The notes beneath the pieces were generated by a model. It was given only the letters and a program-made list of their open reading frames with translations. It was not told where the DNA came from and made no database searches. A stretch of DNA of 64,000 bases from Methylobacter tundripaludum SV96. GTDB lineage: Bacteria > Pseudomonadota > Gammaproteobacteria > Methylococcales > Methylomonadaceae. Shown piece by piece: positions 8,639 to 16,377 of this stretch. Positions within the stretch are counted from its first letter, which is position 1. Each line of letters begins with the position of its first letter. Where the stretch lies: positions 1,301,872 through 1,365,871 of the forward strand of contig NZ_JH109153.1 in assembly GCF_000190755.2 (NCBI RefSeq), given 5' to 3'. The position numbers were made by a program, and so were the translations under genes.

Positions 8639-8883
8639 GTTCCCACGCTCCGCGCTCATCGTTATACACAACTCAGCCCAAGACTCGTCTACCGGCAGGG
8701 ATGTAGGTATCTAGCGCCATGGAGGGTAATTTTCGAGCCACGCATATTGCTCTCGGGATGTCTGCGATCTTTCACATCCCTGTGCCTGGATTCGCTACGC
8801 GCTCTAACGGGTCCGTCATCCCTGCCAGAATAACGGTGTTCCGTAGACACTTGTGTATAACGATGAGTGCTCCGCGTGGGAAT
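8639..8883. repeat. MITE-like long imperfect palindrome
   Basis: The outer arms 8639-8673 and 8849-8883 are inverted copies of each other at about 30 of 35 positions. Shorter inner arms (GGCAGGGATG near 8694 and CATCCCTGCC near 8817) extend the symmetry. The inner part has no coding signal. This size and structure suit a non-autonomous element. A fragment related to the inner arm occurs at about 5403. Confidence 0.65.
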
Positions 8884-8959
8884 TCAGTACGGGAAGCTGG
8901 AGCTTGGGAACCAAGCGTACGGACGGACGGGGTTGCAAACCCCGTCCCGCTTGGGAGTT

Positions 8960-9070
8960 ACGCAGACAATCGATATTTTCCACCAAAAGCCGATTTCCTT
9001 TTCGTTCAGCCAAGTTTACGGTGAAAAACCATGTAGCTCCTGGCATATAAATGCGACGGTAATTAGTCAT
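8960..9070 (-). pseudogene. RAYT transposase remnant (N-terminal fragment)
   Basis: The first 37 codons from the ATG at 9070 read MTNYRRIYMPGATWFFTVNL and continue AERKGNRLLVENIDCLR, which is the classical N-terminus of REP-associated tyrosine transposases (Y1 family). Homology then stops abruptly and the frame runs into repeat-derived sequence, so neither the HxH metal motif nor the catalytic tyrosine remains. It differs clearly from the intact RAYT at 10727, so it is a separate, decayed copy. Confidence 0.8.
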
Positions 9071-9277
9071 TGTTTATCTTCAAAGGCGAGGAATTATCTA
9101 CGCGAATTATGCGGTTCGTTCCTCACCGCACCCTACGGCCCTGTAATCTTGTATGCTCGCTAAAACCACTATATATTGTGCTATGCTATGAACTTAAAAA
9201 CTATATATAGAATTTCAAGTTATGTTAGGTTCTAAATAACTTTGCAATACCAACTCACCTTTATGAGGAAAACCAAT

Positions 9278-9514
9278 ATGCCAAATAACACAAAACGGAC
9301 ATCTAAACGTGTCGCCACCCTTGCCGCAAAAACACTTCAAAACGCCAATGCATCACAAATAAAGCGGCGCTTGGCAGGCTCTGCTCTAGCCCAAAGCAGC
9401 TGTTCAAAACAAACAGGCCCGGAGATGGAAGGTGAAGCATCTAAGGTATTGAAAAGTGTTAAATACGCCGCAGAAACTAAGGAATTAGCAGCATCTATTT
9501 TGTCACAGTCATAA
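9278..9514 (+). CDS. 78-residue basic protein with an internal duplication
   Basis: The start at 9278 is chosen for the ATGAGGAA ribosome site at 9263-9270. The protein reads as two related halves: VATLAAKTLQNANASQ through RRLAGSALAQS, and EASKVLKSVKYAAETK through LAASILSQS. The halves share the xAxKxL and LAxSxLxQS patterns. It is rich in Lys, Ser and Ala, with no signal peptide or membrane segment. Similar short K/S/A-rich proteins occur widely in proteobacterial accessory regions with no known function. It is probably cytosolic and helical. Confidence 0.6.
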   Translation: MPNNTKRTSKRVATLAAKTLQNANASQIKRRLAGSALAQSSCSKQTGPEMEGEASKVLKSVKYAAETKELAASILSQS

Positions 9515-9613
9515 ATCCGCTAACTCCGATATGTCGCATACTTCACGTTAAACAATTAGGATCGATCGCTATGCCAAAATACTTCAAAATTATTGATAAG
9601 GCTCACTTATCAA

Positions 9614-9637
9614 AGCACCGCACATTGATGCGGTGCT
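9614..9637 (+). terminator. GC-rich hairpin, possible terminator
   Basis: A perfect 9-bp stem (AGCACCGCA with TGCGGTGCT, 6-base loop) lies 100 bases after the 78-residue gene. No U-tract follows, so Rho-independent termination is uncertain. Confidence 0.45.
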
Positions 9638-9722
9638 CCTTCGCGGGGAGCCCGTCAAGCAAAGTAAACACAATCCAAGGCTAATATAGCCCTTCCATAT
9701 TTTTAAGATAGGTAATAAAAAA

Positions 9723-10427
9723 ATGATGACACTTTCTGATTTTTTAAAAGTTTTCACCTTCAAAAACAAGCACCTTACCTCATTGTTATTAGCTCCTGCT
9801 TTATTCTTCATCATTGTCAGCAACGGCGGTATTTTGGTACTTAAAGATGGGCTTCATGAAGCTGAATTTACAAATGTACACTTGGAGTTGGGGTTGCTTT
9901 TATTCGTAGTTATTGTTTGCATCCTTGCGGTTAACACAACCTGCTGGGCATCATCACTCGCTTACCGAGCAGTAAAATCTTTTTTTACCTCGCTCGGAAG
10001 AAAATATAGGAGATGGATGATTGCTTACGACGCCGATCAACTTATCACGCGTCGATACAAGGATATGATTGCGGAGTTCTCTCTAGAGGAAAAAGCCTTT
10101 CTCGAATTATTCCACCCAGATGGCGTAGCTCTTAAAAGAATGAACAACGAAACTTTACTGCCGCACAAAATCCATAGAACTAATTATGACCTTATTCAAA
10201 AGGGGTTTATAAAAACCGATCCAGTAGCCCATAAGAAACAATATGGACCTCCTGTCATTCTTGAAACTGAAAACTTCACCCTTGAAGAAAAGGCCATTCC
10301 CGCACTACGCAGACCCATTTATGCTGGCAAAAGTCCACTTGGCAAAATCACTCTTCGGTTGGACCGAATTCTAGCTCCTTCAAATCTTGGCGGTAGTGGG
10401 GAGGTTCAGTCTAGACTTATAAGATAG
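9723..10427 (+). CDS. SieB-like membrane protein (tentative superinfection-exclusion family)
   Basis: 234 residues. Two N-terminal membrane helices (LTSLLLAPALFFIIVSNGGI and ELGLLLFVVIVCILAVN) are followed by a cytosolic part with FSLEEKAFLELF and YDLIQKGFIKTD. The order two helices, then SxEEKxxLxxF, then a winged-helix-like xxLxxKGxI segment matches the SieB family, named after a phage P22 exclusion protein. The C-terminal tail is longer than I expect and looks disordered. The ATG at 9723 follows TAGGTAATAAAAA, a weak ribosome site. It sits among repeats and a transposase, which suits an accessory defence or exclusion gene. Confidence 0.4.
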   Translation: MMTLSDFLKVFTFKNKHLTSLLLAPALFFIIVSNGGILVLKDGLHEAEFTNVHLELGLLLFVVIVCILAVNTTCWASSLAYRAVKSFFTSLGRKYRRWMIAYDADQLITRRYKDMIAEFSLEEKAFLELFHPDGVALKRMNNETLLPHKIHRTNYDLIQKGFIKTDPVAHKKQYGPPVILETENFTLEEKAIPALRRPIYAGKSPLGKITLRLDRILAPSNLGGSGEVQSRLIR

Positions 10428-10458
10428 GCCGTAAAAAGCAGTCCGGTAAGGCAGACTA

Positions 10459-10510
10459 AGCATACCTTTTTCACGTACAAATGCATTTGGTACGTCCAGA
10501 GAGCCCTACA
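10459..10510 (-). repeat. Degenerate REPIN, left of RAYT
   Basis: Reads as the reverse complement of the REPIN at 11297-11360: the loop word GTACAAATGCATTTGGTACG (about 10475-10494) corresponds to the loop of that copy. The arms are decayed. The minus-strand GTAG head lies at 10506-10509. Confidence 0.65.
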
Positions 10511-10519
10511 TTAAACAAA

Positions 10520-10582
10520 TCACCCTCTATCATCCCAAGCCTTATCCATCCGCTTCACAGAAACCGGATAAGCGGTTTTAAG
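10520..10582 (-). pseudogene. Duplicated 3' end of hrpA (last 20 codons plus stop)
   Basis: On the minus strand this encodes LKTAYPVSVKRMDKAWDDRG and a TGA stop. The end of hrpA (11398-11460) encodes the same with R for K and E for D. Nine codons differ; eight differ at the third base and seven are synonymous, so the copies diverged while under coding selection. The homology ends at 10582 next to the REP at 10587. Confidence 0.85.
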
Positions 10583-10586
10583 CCAT

Positions 10587-10607
10587 GTAGGGTACGCTAC
10601 GCGTACC
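10587..10607 (+). repeat. REP, forward copy upstream of RAYT
   Basis: GTAG head followed by the 7-bp stem GGTACGC with a TAC loop. It pairs in opposite orientation with 10677-10697, forming a REPIN-like doublet ahead of the RAYT gene. Confidence 0.8.
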
Positions 10608-10676
10608 TTAAAGCCTAACGCATCATATCAAGATCTAAAACCTATGCCGTGTTAAAATCAATCTCGTCCACAATGC

Positions 10677-10697
10677 GGTACGCGCAGCGTACCCTAC
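10677..10697 (-). repeat. REP, inverted copy upstream of RAYT
   Basis: Inverted partner of 10587-10607: the stem GGTACGC / GCGTACC is followed by CTAC, the complement of the GTAG head. It ends 30 bases before the RAYT start codon. Confidence 0.8.
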
Positions 10698-10726
10698 ATT
10701 TTTTGATACTTTTCGGTGTTCTGCTT

Positions 10727-11290
10727 ATGTCGCACTTTCGGCGCGCTTATGTTCCCGGCGGTTCCTTCTTCTTTACTGTGGTAACGGAACGACGCGCACC
10801 GATTCTTTGCACTGGTACCTCCCGTGTTTTCCTGCGCACTGCGATTCGCGAATGCCGCCAACGTTGGCCGTTTCGGATTGATGCAATGGTTTTGCTCGAT
10901 AATCATCTTCATGCCATTTTGACAATGCCGGAAGGTGACACACGCTACTCGGCGCGTTTGGGATGGATCAAAAAGGAATTCACCAAAGCATATCTGGCTG
11001 CTGGCGGCAACGAACAAGCACGTAGCGGTTCACGGATTCGGCAAAGGCGGCGCGGAGTTTTGCAACGCCGGTTCTGGGAACATGCTCTGCGAGACGAGGA
11101 GGATTATGCCCGGCATTTCGATTATATCCACTATAACCCGGTTAAACATGGGCATGTGGAATCTGTGCAGGATTGGCCTTATTCAACTTTTCACCGCTGG
11201 GTCAAACAAGGTGTTTACCCTGCTGATTGGGGCAGTAAAGCTCATGGAATCATGGAATTCGATGATTTGGATACTTCTGCTATGGAATAA
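10727..11290 (+). CDS. REP-associated tyrosine transposase (RAYT, Y1/HUH family)
   Basis: 187 residues from ATG 10727 (the frame is open from 10649, but the conserved N-terminus MSHFRRAYVPGGSFFFTVV starts here). The HUH metal pair is HLH in DNHLHAILTMPE. The catalytic tyrosine lies in the helix DYIHYNPVKHG, and the tail YSTFHRWV is typical. RAYTs cut and mobilise REP hairpins bearing a GTAG head, and this gene is bracketed by such REPs on both sides (10587-10697 and 11297-11360). All catalytic elements appear intact, so it may be active. It lies between the hrpA 3' end and a divergent copy of that end. Confidence 0.92.
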   Translation: MSHFRRAYVPGGSFFFTVVTERRAPILCTGTSRVFLRTAIRECRQRWPFRIDAMVLLDNHLHAILTMPEGDTRYSARLGWIKKEFTKAYLAAGGNEQARSGSRIRQRRRGVLQRRFWEHALRDEEDYARHFDYIHYNPVKHGHVESVQDWPYSTFHRWVKQGVYPADWGSKAHGIMEFDDLDTSAME

Positions 11291-11296
11291 AAATGT

Positions 11297-11360
11297 GTAG
11301 GGTACGCTGTGCGTACCAAATGCGTTTGTACGTAAAAAAGGTACGCACAGCGTACCCTAC
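11297..11360. repeat. REPIN (inverted REP pair) downstream of RAYT
   Basis: Forward REP 11297-11317 (GTAG head, stem GGTACGC / GCGTACC) and inverted REP 11340-11360 are separated by a 22-base spacer containing AATGCGTTTGTACG. This is the best preserved REP doublet in the window and probably the natural substrate of the adjacent RAYT. Confidence 0.85.
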
Positions 11361-11397
11361 ATTTCTTCGCGGTCGAATCCGCAATTAAAACAAACCA

Positions 11398-14300
11398 TCA
11401 ACCCCTCTCATCCCACGCCTTATCCATCCGCCTTACCGAAACTGGATAAGCCGTTTTAAGCTGCTGGGCAAACAACGACACCCTGAATTCCTCAAGCATC
11501 CAGCGGAACAGGTCTTGCTCCGGAATAACCTTGTCTTTTTTGGCTTTCTTCTCCACGTCTTTCCAATACCGCGTCGCATAACGACTGGCTTCCTGGACTT
11601 TTTGCAGCGTGTTATCCCGCTTCTCCAGCCGGTATTGCACAGCCTTCAAATAACGCGGAATGGCTTTAAGCTGCTGGTAAGGCGTGTTGCGAATGAACCC
11701 GGCATAGATCATCAAATCCAGCTGTTCGTTAATATCTTTAGCCAGCGGGTCATTCGCATTCAGGCGGTTCAGTTGAGCTTTGATAGCGCCGTACAGTTCC
11801 ATGATTTCCAGCGCAATTTTCCCGGCTTCATTGGCGGCGCCGATTAGCCCCGCTTTGTTTTGCTGCAAAGTTTGTTCAAAAGCCTGCTGAGTGCGAATAG
11901 TTCGGCCTTCAATAAATACGCCGTACAGGACTAAATAAAGCAGGTCGTCTTTATACGACACCTCCGCTTCATTGCCGATAAGCGGATGCTTCGGCAAGCA
12001 GTTATAGGTCAGTTCTGCCGCCGCCGACTTCGGCATGTTTTTGCTCACATAGGTGCATTCCTTGCGTAGTTGCAGCTGGAACAAGCGCATTAATCCGGCC
12101 TGATGCTGTAACGCGGCCTTTTGCTCGGTGTCGAAAATACGTACGCCGACCGCATCGCCTTCATCGATAATCGCAGGGAATCCGACAAAGGATTGGCCCT
12201 TCTGGATAAACTGGTAGGTCTCCGGCAGGTCGTCGAATGCCCAGCCGATGCAGCCGGTGTAGTTCAGCTCGTCGGCGGCAATCTGGTCGAAGCTGTCTTC
12301 GGCTTTGGCAGTATGCTTGAGCTGTAATTTTTTCAGGTCTCGGCCGTAATCCAGCAACTGGCCTTGATCGTCTTCAACCCTGAAATTCATCCTCAAGTGA
12401 TCGGTCAAGCTCTCGGTATTCCAGGCATTTAACGGAATCGCCTCGCCGGTCAGTTTTCTTAAGCGGTTGCCCAGCCATTCCTGCAACGAGCCTTTAAAAT
12501 CCGGCTCGATTTCGAGACACCGTTTGACGGTTTCAGGCACCGGCACAAAATGTTTCCTGATGTTCTTGGGCAGGGCTTTAATTAGGGCGATGCATTTTTC
12601 TTCCAGCAGCCCCGGCACCAGCCAGTCGAACGCCGTTTGCGAGACTTGATTCAATTGATGCACAGGGATAATCGCGGTTACGCCGTCTTCATCATGGCCC
12701 GGCTCGAACCGGTATTGCAGCGGGATGGTCAGGTTGCCGATCTTCTTGCTGTCCGGGAAATCCCATTCGTTGACATAGTCTTCCTCCTGTTCCCGCGTTA
12801 AATCTTCCTTGGTTAGAAACAGGATTTTCGGGTCGGCGCGTTCCGCCGTTTTTCGCCAGGTATCTAAAGTAACGCCGCTGACTACCTCGGGCGGCAGTTT
12901 GCTGTCGTAGAACTGATAAAGCCATTGTTCATCCTCGACCAGATCGACCCGGCGGCCTTTATGCTGGATCATGCCCACTTCTTCGAGCAGTTTCTGGTTG
13001 GCGACATAAAACGGCGCGTTGCTGTGATAATCATGATCGACCAGCGCCGAGCGGATAAAAATCTCCCGCGCGGCTTTGGGCTCTACATGGTCATAGGGAA
13101 TCTTGCGCCCGGCTTGCAGCGTCAAGCCGTACAGCAAGGTGCGAGCAGACACCATGCAACGCGCACTTTTCTTCTCCCAATGCGGGTCGTAATAGTTGTG
13201 CTTGACCAGATGCTCGGCGCATTGCTCTATCCATTCCGGCTCGATCCGGGCGACATTGCGCGCGTAAACCTTGCTGGTTTCGACCTGCTCCGCGGCCATG
13301 ATCCATTTGGGCTTGAGCTTATGCAGGCCGGAACCGGGAAAGATGAAAAACTTCAAGCCGCGCGCGCCGAGGTATTCGTATTGCTCATGGCGAAAGCCGA
13401 TATTGGAGAGCAAGCCCGGCAACAAGGCGCGATGGATTTTTTCATACCCCGGATCATCGGTATTCGGATGCATTTTTAAGTCGCCCTTAACCACCTGCAT
13501 GATTTGCGCGTGAATGTCGAACCACTCGCGCATCCTCATATAAGACAGGAAATTGTCGGTGCAGTATTTGCGCAGCTTGCTGTTGGACAGGTGCTTTTTC
13601 TTTTCCTCGTAGGTATTCCAGATATTTAAGATAGTTAAAAAATCGGACTCGGGATGACGAAACGCCGCGTGTTTGGCGTCGGCCTGCTGCATTTTATCGG
13701 CGGGTTTTTCGCGCGGGTCTTGGACGCTCAACGCGGAAACGATAATTGCAACCTCGGTCAGGCAATGCTCATGCGCGGCGGCGATCAGCATTCTGGCAAG
13801 CTTGGGATCGGTCGGGAATTTGGCCAGCTGTTTGCCCACTTCGGTCAGCTTTCCGGATTTATCCAGCGCGTTGACTTCGTGCAACACGGTCTTGCCGTCC
13901 CGGATCATCTTGTCTTCGGGCGGCTCCAGGAATGGGAAGTCTTCAATGTCGCCGAGATTTAACGAGATCATCTGCAAAATAACCGCAGACAAATTGGTGC
14001 GCATGATTTCTGGCTCGGTGAATTCCGGTCTGGCTAAATAATCATCGTGCGAATACAGCCGGATGCAAATACCTTCGGCGACACGGCCGCAGCGCCCTGC
14101 CCTTTGGTTGGCGCTGGATTGCGAGATGCGCTCAATCGGCAGACGCTGGATTTTGCTGCGATGGCTGTAGCGGCTAATCCGGGCGTGGCCGGTGTCGATC
14201 ACGCAGCGGATGCCCGGCACCGTCAACGAGGTTTCCGCGACGTTGGTCGCCAGCACGATGCGCAGCTTGCCGCCTTTGGGTTTGAACACCCGTTCCTGCT

Positions 14301-15345
14301 CGCTGACGCTGAGTTTCGAATACAGCGGCAGGATTTCATATTGGGTCGGGTGATGCTTTTTTAGCGAATCGGCCGTTTCCCTGATTTCCCGCTCACCGGT
14401 AAGGAAAATCAGGATGTCGCCGCGCAAATCCCGGTACAGCTCGTCAACCGCATCCAGTATCGCGTTTTGCAGGTCGTCGGTAGTTTCATCAAGGGCTGTC
14501 CCTGCCCTTGCCCCTTCGGGCGCATTGCGTGCCAATCCGCTCCCGGCGGATTGGTCATCTTCTTCCTCTCGTTGCTCAATCGGCCGATAACGCATTTCGA
14601 CAGGGTAAGTCCGCCCTGAAACCTCGATAATCGGCGCGTTGTTAAAATGCGTGGAGAAGCGTTGCGTATCGATGGTGGCCGAGGTGATGATCAACTTTAG
14701 ATCAGGGCGTTTTGGTAACAGCCATTTCATGTAACCGATCAGGAAATCGATGTTCAAGCTGCGCTCGTGCGCTTCATCGATAATGATGGTGTCGTATTGA
14801 TTCAGGTAAGGATCGTTTTGCGACTCGGCCAGCAAAATACCGTCGGTCATCAGCTTAACCAACGATTCGGAGTGAGTCTTATCGTTAAAGCGGATTTTGT
14901 ACCCGACCGATTTGCCCATCGGTTCGCCGAGTTCTTCGGCGATACGGTCGGCGACGGTGCGCGCGGCAATTCGCCGGGGTTGGGTGTGGCCGATAAATCC
15001 CGCTACGCCTCGGCCTATCGACAGGCAAATCTTCGGCAACTGCGTGGTTTTACCGGAACCGGTTTCGCCGCAAACAATCACCACCTGATTCCCCTGTATC
15101 AGTTTGGCGATATCGTCTTTTTTGCCGGTGACAGGCAAATCGGGGAATGTCAGCACGGGAATACTGGCGAGGCGTTTGTTTCTGGCGGCGACCGATCGTT
15201 CAATGCGGCTCGCCAGCGCGTTTAATTCCTCTACTGAATTTTTGCTGCGGCAGCGGTCTAACTGCCGCTTCAATACATGCCTGTCCTGATTAAGACAATG
15301 CGCTAACTGATGGGTGAGTTGCTTGATAAGATCGGGGGTGGACAT
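11398..15345 (-). CDS. hrpA: ATP-dependent RNA helicase HrpA (DEAH box)
   Basis: 1315 residues, as expected (E. coli about 1300). Walker A GETGSGKT spans residues 93-100, the DEAH box 190-193, motif III SAT follows near 222, and motif VI reads QRAGRCGR. The HrpA-specific long C-terminal region (DUF3418-like, with OB-fold part) is complete. It acts on mRNA and ribosome collisions in the cytosol. Compared with the E. coli protein, residues about 263-289 carry an extra SAGSGLARNAPEGARAGTA-type segment that coincides with a palindromic DNA insertion at 14493-14555. No strong ribosome site precedes the ATG. Confidence 0.95.
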   Translation of the reverse strand: MSTPDLIKQLTHQLAHCLNQDRHVLKRQLDRCRSKNSVEELNALASRIERSVAARNKRLASIPVLTFPDLPVTGKKDDIAKLIQGNQVVIVCGETGSGKTTQLPKICLSIGRGVAGFIGHTQPRRIAARTVADRIAEELGEPMGKSVGYKIRFNDKTHSESLVKLMTDGILLAESQNDPYLNQYDTIIIDEAHERSLNIDFLIGYMKWLLPKRPDLKLIITSATIDTQRFSTHFNNAPIIEVSGRTYPVEMRYRPIEQREEEDDQSAGSGLARNAPEGARAGTALDETTDDLQNAILDAVDELYRDLRGDILIFLTGEREIRETADSLKKHHPTQYEILPLYSKLSVSEQERVFKPKGGKLRIVLATNVAETSLTVPGIRCVIDTGHARISRYSHRSKIQRLPIERISQSSANQRAGRCGRVAEGICIRLYSHDDYLARPEFTEPEIMRTNLSAVILQMISLNLGDIEDFPFLEPPEDKMIRDGKTVLHEVNALDKSGKLTEVGKQLAKFPTDPKLARMLIAAAHEHCLTEVAIIVSALSVQDPREKPADKMQQADAKHAAFRHPESDFLTILNIWNTYEEKKKHLSNSKLRKYCTDNFLSYMRMREWFDIHAQIMQVVKGDLKMHPNTDDPGYEKIHRALLPGLLSNIGFRHEQYEYLGARGLKFFIFPGSGLHKLKPKWIMAAEQVETSKVYARNVARIEPEWIEQCAEHLVKHNYYDPHWEKKSARCMVSARTLLYGLTLQAGRKIPYDHVEPKAAREIFIRSALVDHDYHSNAPFYVANQKLLEEVGMIQHKGRRVDLVEDEQWLYQFYDSKLPPEVVSGVTLDTWRKTAERADPKILFLTKEDLTREQEEDYVNEWDFPDSKKIGNLTIPLQYRFEPGHDEDGVTAIIPVHQLNQVSQTAFDWLVPGLLEEKCIALIKALPKNIRKHFVPVPETVKRCLEIEPDFKGSLQEWLGNRLRKLTGEAIPLNAWNTESLTDHLRMNFRVEDDQGQLLDYGRDLKKLQLKHTAKAEDSFDQIAADELNYTGCIGWAFDDLPETYQFIQKGQSFVGFPAIIDEGDAVGVRIFDTEQKAALQHQAGLMRLFQLQLRKECTYVSKNMPKSAAAELTYNCLPKHPLIGNEAEVSYKDDLLYLVLYGVFIEGRTIRTQQAFEQTLQQNKAGLIGAANEAGKIALEIMELYGAIKAQLNRLNANDPLAKDINEQLDLMIYAGFIRNTPYQQLKAIPRYLKAVQYRLEKRDNTLQKVQEASRYATRYWKDVEKKAKKDKVIPEQDLFRWMLEEFRVSLFAQQLKTAYPVSVRRMDKAWDERG
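14493..14555. repeat. Palindromic element inserted in frame within hrpA
   Basis: Contains an 8-bp-armed hairpin at 14532-14554 (CCAATCCG / CGGATTGG) and a second GCCCCTTCGGGC hairpin to its left. It encodes low-complexity Ala/Gly/Arg residues between motif III and the second helicase domain, where E. coli HrpA has a short loop. The boundaries are inferred from that comparison. Confidence 0.6.
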
Positions 15346-15680
15346 CGAATACAGCCGGATAAAATAAGCCTATTATACGTTAATTTATCTGTTATTAACG
15401 GATGTTACGCACTGTCCATTACAGCCGCGAAAAAGATAGACCACAGATGGCACGGATTTGATTTCCCTTATCACTGTCCAGAAAGATTGGCTGAAATATC
15501 CGTCGTAGGGCGTGCCGTGCGCGCCTTATAAACCAAGGCGCGCACGGCACGCCCGACTCACTACCACCTTTTTTGCGGTTTTCGCGGACAATGCACCATA
15601 TCAGTCATTAACTTTATCCATAGACTATTAACCGATTGTTTATTAGACTTGAAATTGTTCATCTGATGTAAAGGTGCATC
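15346..15680. other. Intergenic region with REP palindrome
   Basis: 335 bases between the divergent hrpA and SprA-like genes. The left half is A+T rich (hrpA promoter side). ACCACAGATGGCACGG near 15440 recurs in degenerate form near 26370 ahead of another copy of the same REP family. The palindrome at 15505-15554 is listed separately. Confidence 0.5.
15505..15554 (+). repeat. REP palindrome with perfect 20-bp arms
   Basis: After a GTAG head, the arms 15508-15527 and 15535-15554 are perfect inverted copies (GGGCGTGCCGTGCGCG core) around a 7-base loop. A decayed copy lies at 26436-26484. The perfect arms suggest recent arrival or strong constraint. Confidence 0.9.
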
Positions 15681-16247
15681 ATGATTTCTTCCGTATCCAA
15701 TAATAGCTCCGCTGTCTGGCAAACTGATTATTCCCAGCGGCAATCGGCCGCCTTCTCTACAACCGATCCTGATCAGGACGTTCAACAAGATCCCGCATTA
15801 AAAACCGATACTTCCGCATCAACAGGCGATAAAAAAACCGGGGAACTTTCCGAGTCTGACCTGAAAGTCGTCAGCGAACTTAAACAAAGAGACGCCGAAG
15901 TTAAAGCGCATGAGGCCGCGCATCTGGCTGCTGCCGGGGGCATTGCCACAGGCGGGGCCAGTTTTGATTATCAGCAAGGCCCCGACGGGATTCAGTACGC
16001 AATTGGCGGTGAGGTTAATATAGACACCTCTCCGGTTCCCGGCGACCCGGCCGCAACACTACGAAAAGCCGACACGATCAGGAGAGCCGCCCTGGCTCCG
16101 GCCGAACCCTCCGGCCCGGATATGCAAGCGGCAGCAGGGGCAACGGCAATGGCCGCGCAGGCACAGGTCGAATTATTGCAGAAAAATCAAGACACCCAAA
16201 ACGGCAACAAAGACCATCTTGGAACGAAAATCAACCTGTCAGCATAA
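15681..16247 (+). CDS. SprA-related putative metalloprotease family protein
   Basis: 188 residues. The N-terminal 60 residues are polar and low in complexity; the conserved part starts at LSESDLKVVSELKQRDAEVKAHEAAHLAAAGG. The HEAAH motif resembles a zinc-binding HExxH-like helix, and IQYAIGGEVNIDTSPVPGDP plus the following alanine-rich helix ending QAQVELL complete the SprA-like family (often annotated putative metalloprotease). Actual protease activity is unproven in the family. There is no signal peptide. It starts from ATG 15681 with GGTGCATC upstream, a weak site. Confidence 0.82.
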   Translation: MISSVSNNSSAVWQTDYSQRQSAAFSTTDPDQDVQQDPALKTDTSASTGDKKTGELSESDLKVVSELKQRDAEVKAHEAAHLAAAGGIATGGASFDYQQGPDGIQYAIGGEVNIDTSPVPGDPAATLRKADTIRRAALAPAEPSGPDMQAAAGATAMAAQAQVELLQKNQDTQNGNKDHLGTKINLSA

Positions 16248-16276
16248 GCCTAATTCTTCTGACCGAAGAAATTGCA

Positions 16277-16319
16277 GGAGTGCAAGCTTTGCTTGCACAG
16301 CAGGCGAAGCCTGCACTCC
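16277..16319 (+). repeat. Palindromic repeat GGAGTGCAAGC type, copy 1
   Basis: GGAGTGCAAGCTTTGCTTGC is followed by GCAGGCGAAGCCTGCACTCC. A near-identical copy occurs at 23501-23542. It lies between convergent genes and could also act as a terminator. Confidence 0.85.
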
Positions 16320-16377
16320 GAAAATCATTAATGCCTGCCCACTGCTTATTTTCTGCGAGCGGCTTAAGTAGCGGATT

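Larger units (their letters stand above)
8509..9277. other. Repeat-rich intergenic region with RAYT remnant
   Basis: 769 bases without an intact gene. It contains the MITE-like imperfect palindrome (8639-8883), further GC-rich inverted words around 8885-8955, and the N-terminal remnant of a RAYT transposase (8960-9070, minus). 9070-9240 is A+T rich and holds the promoter side of the 78-residue gene at 9278. Confidence 0.6.
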
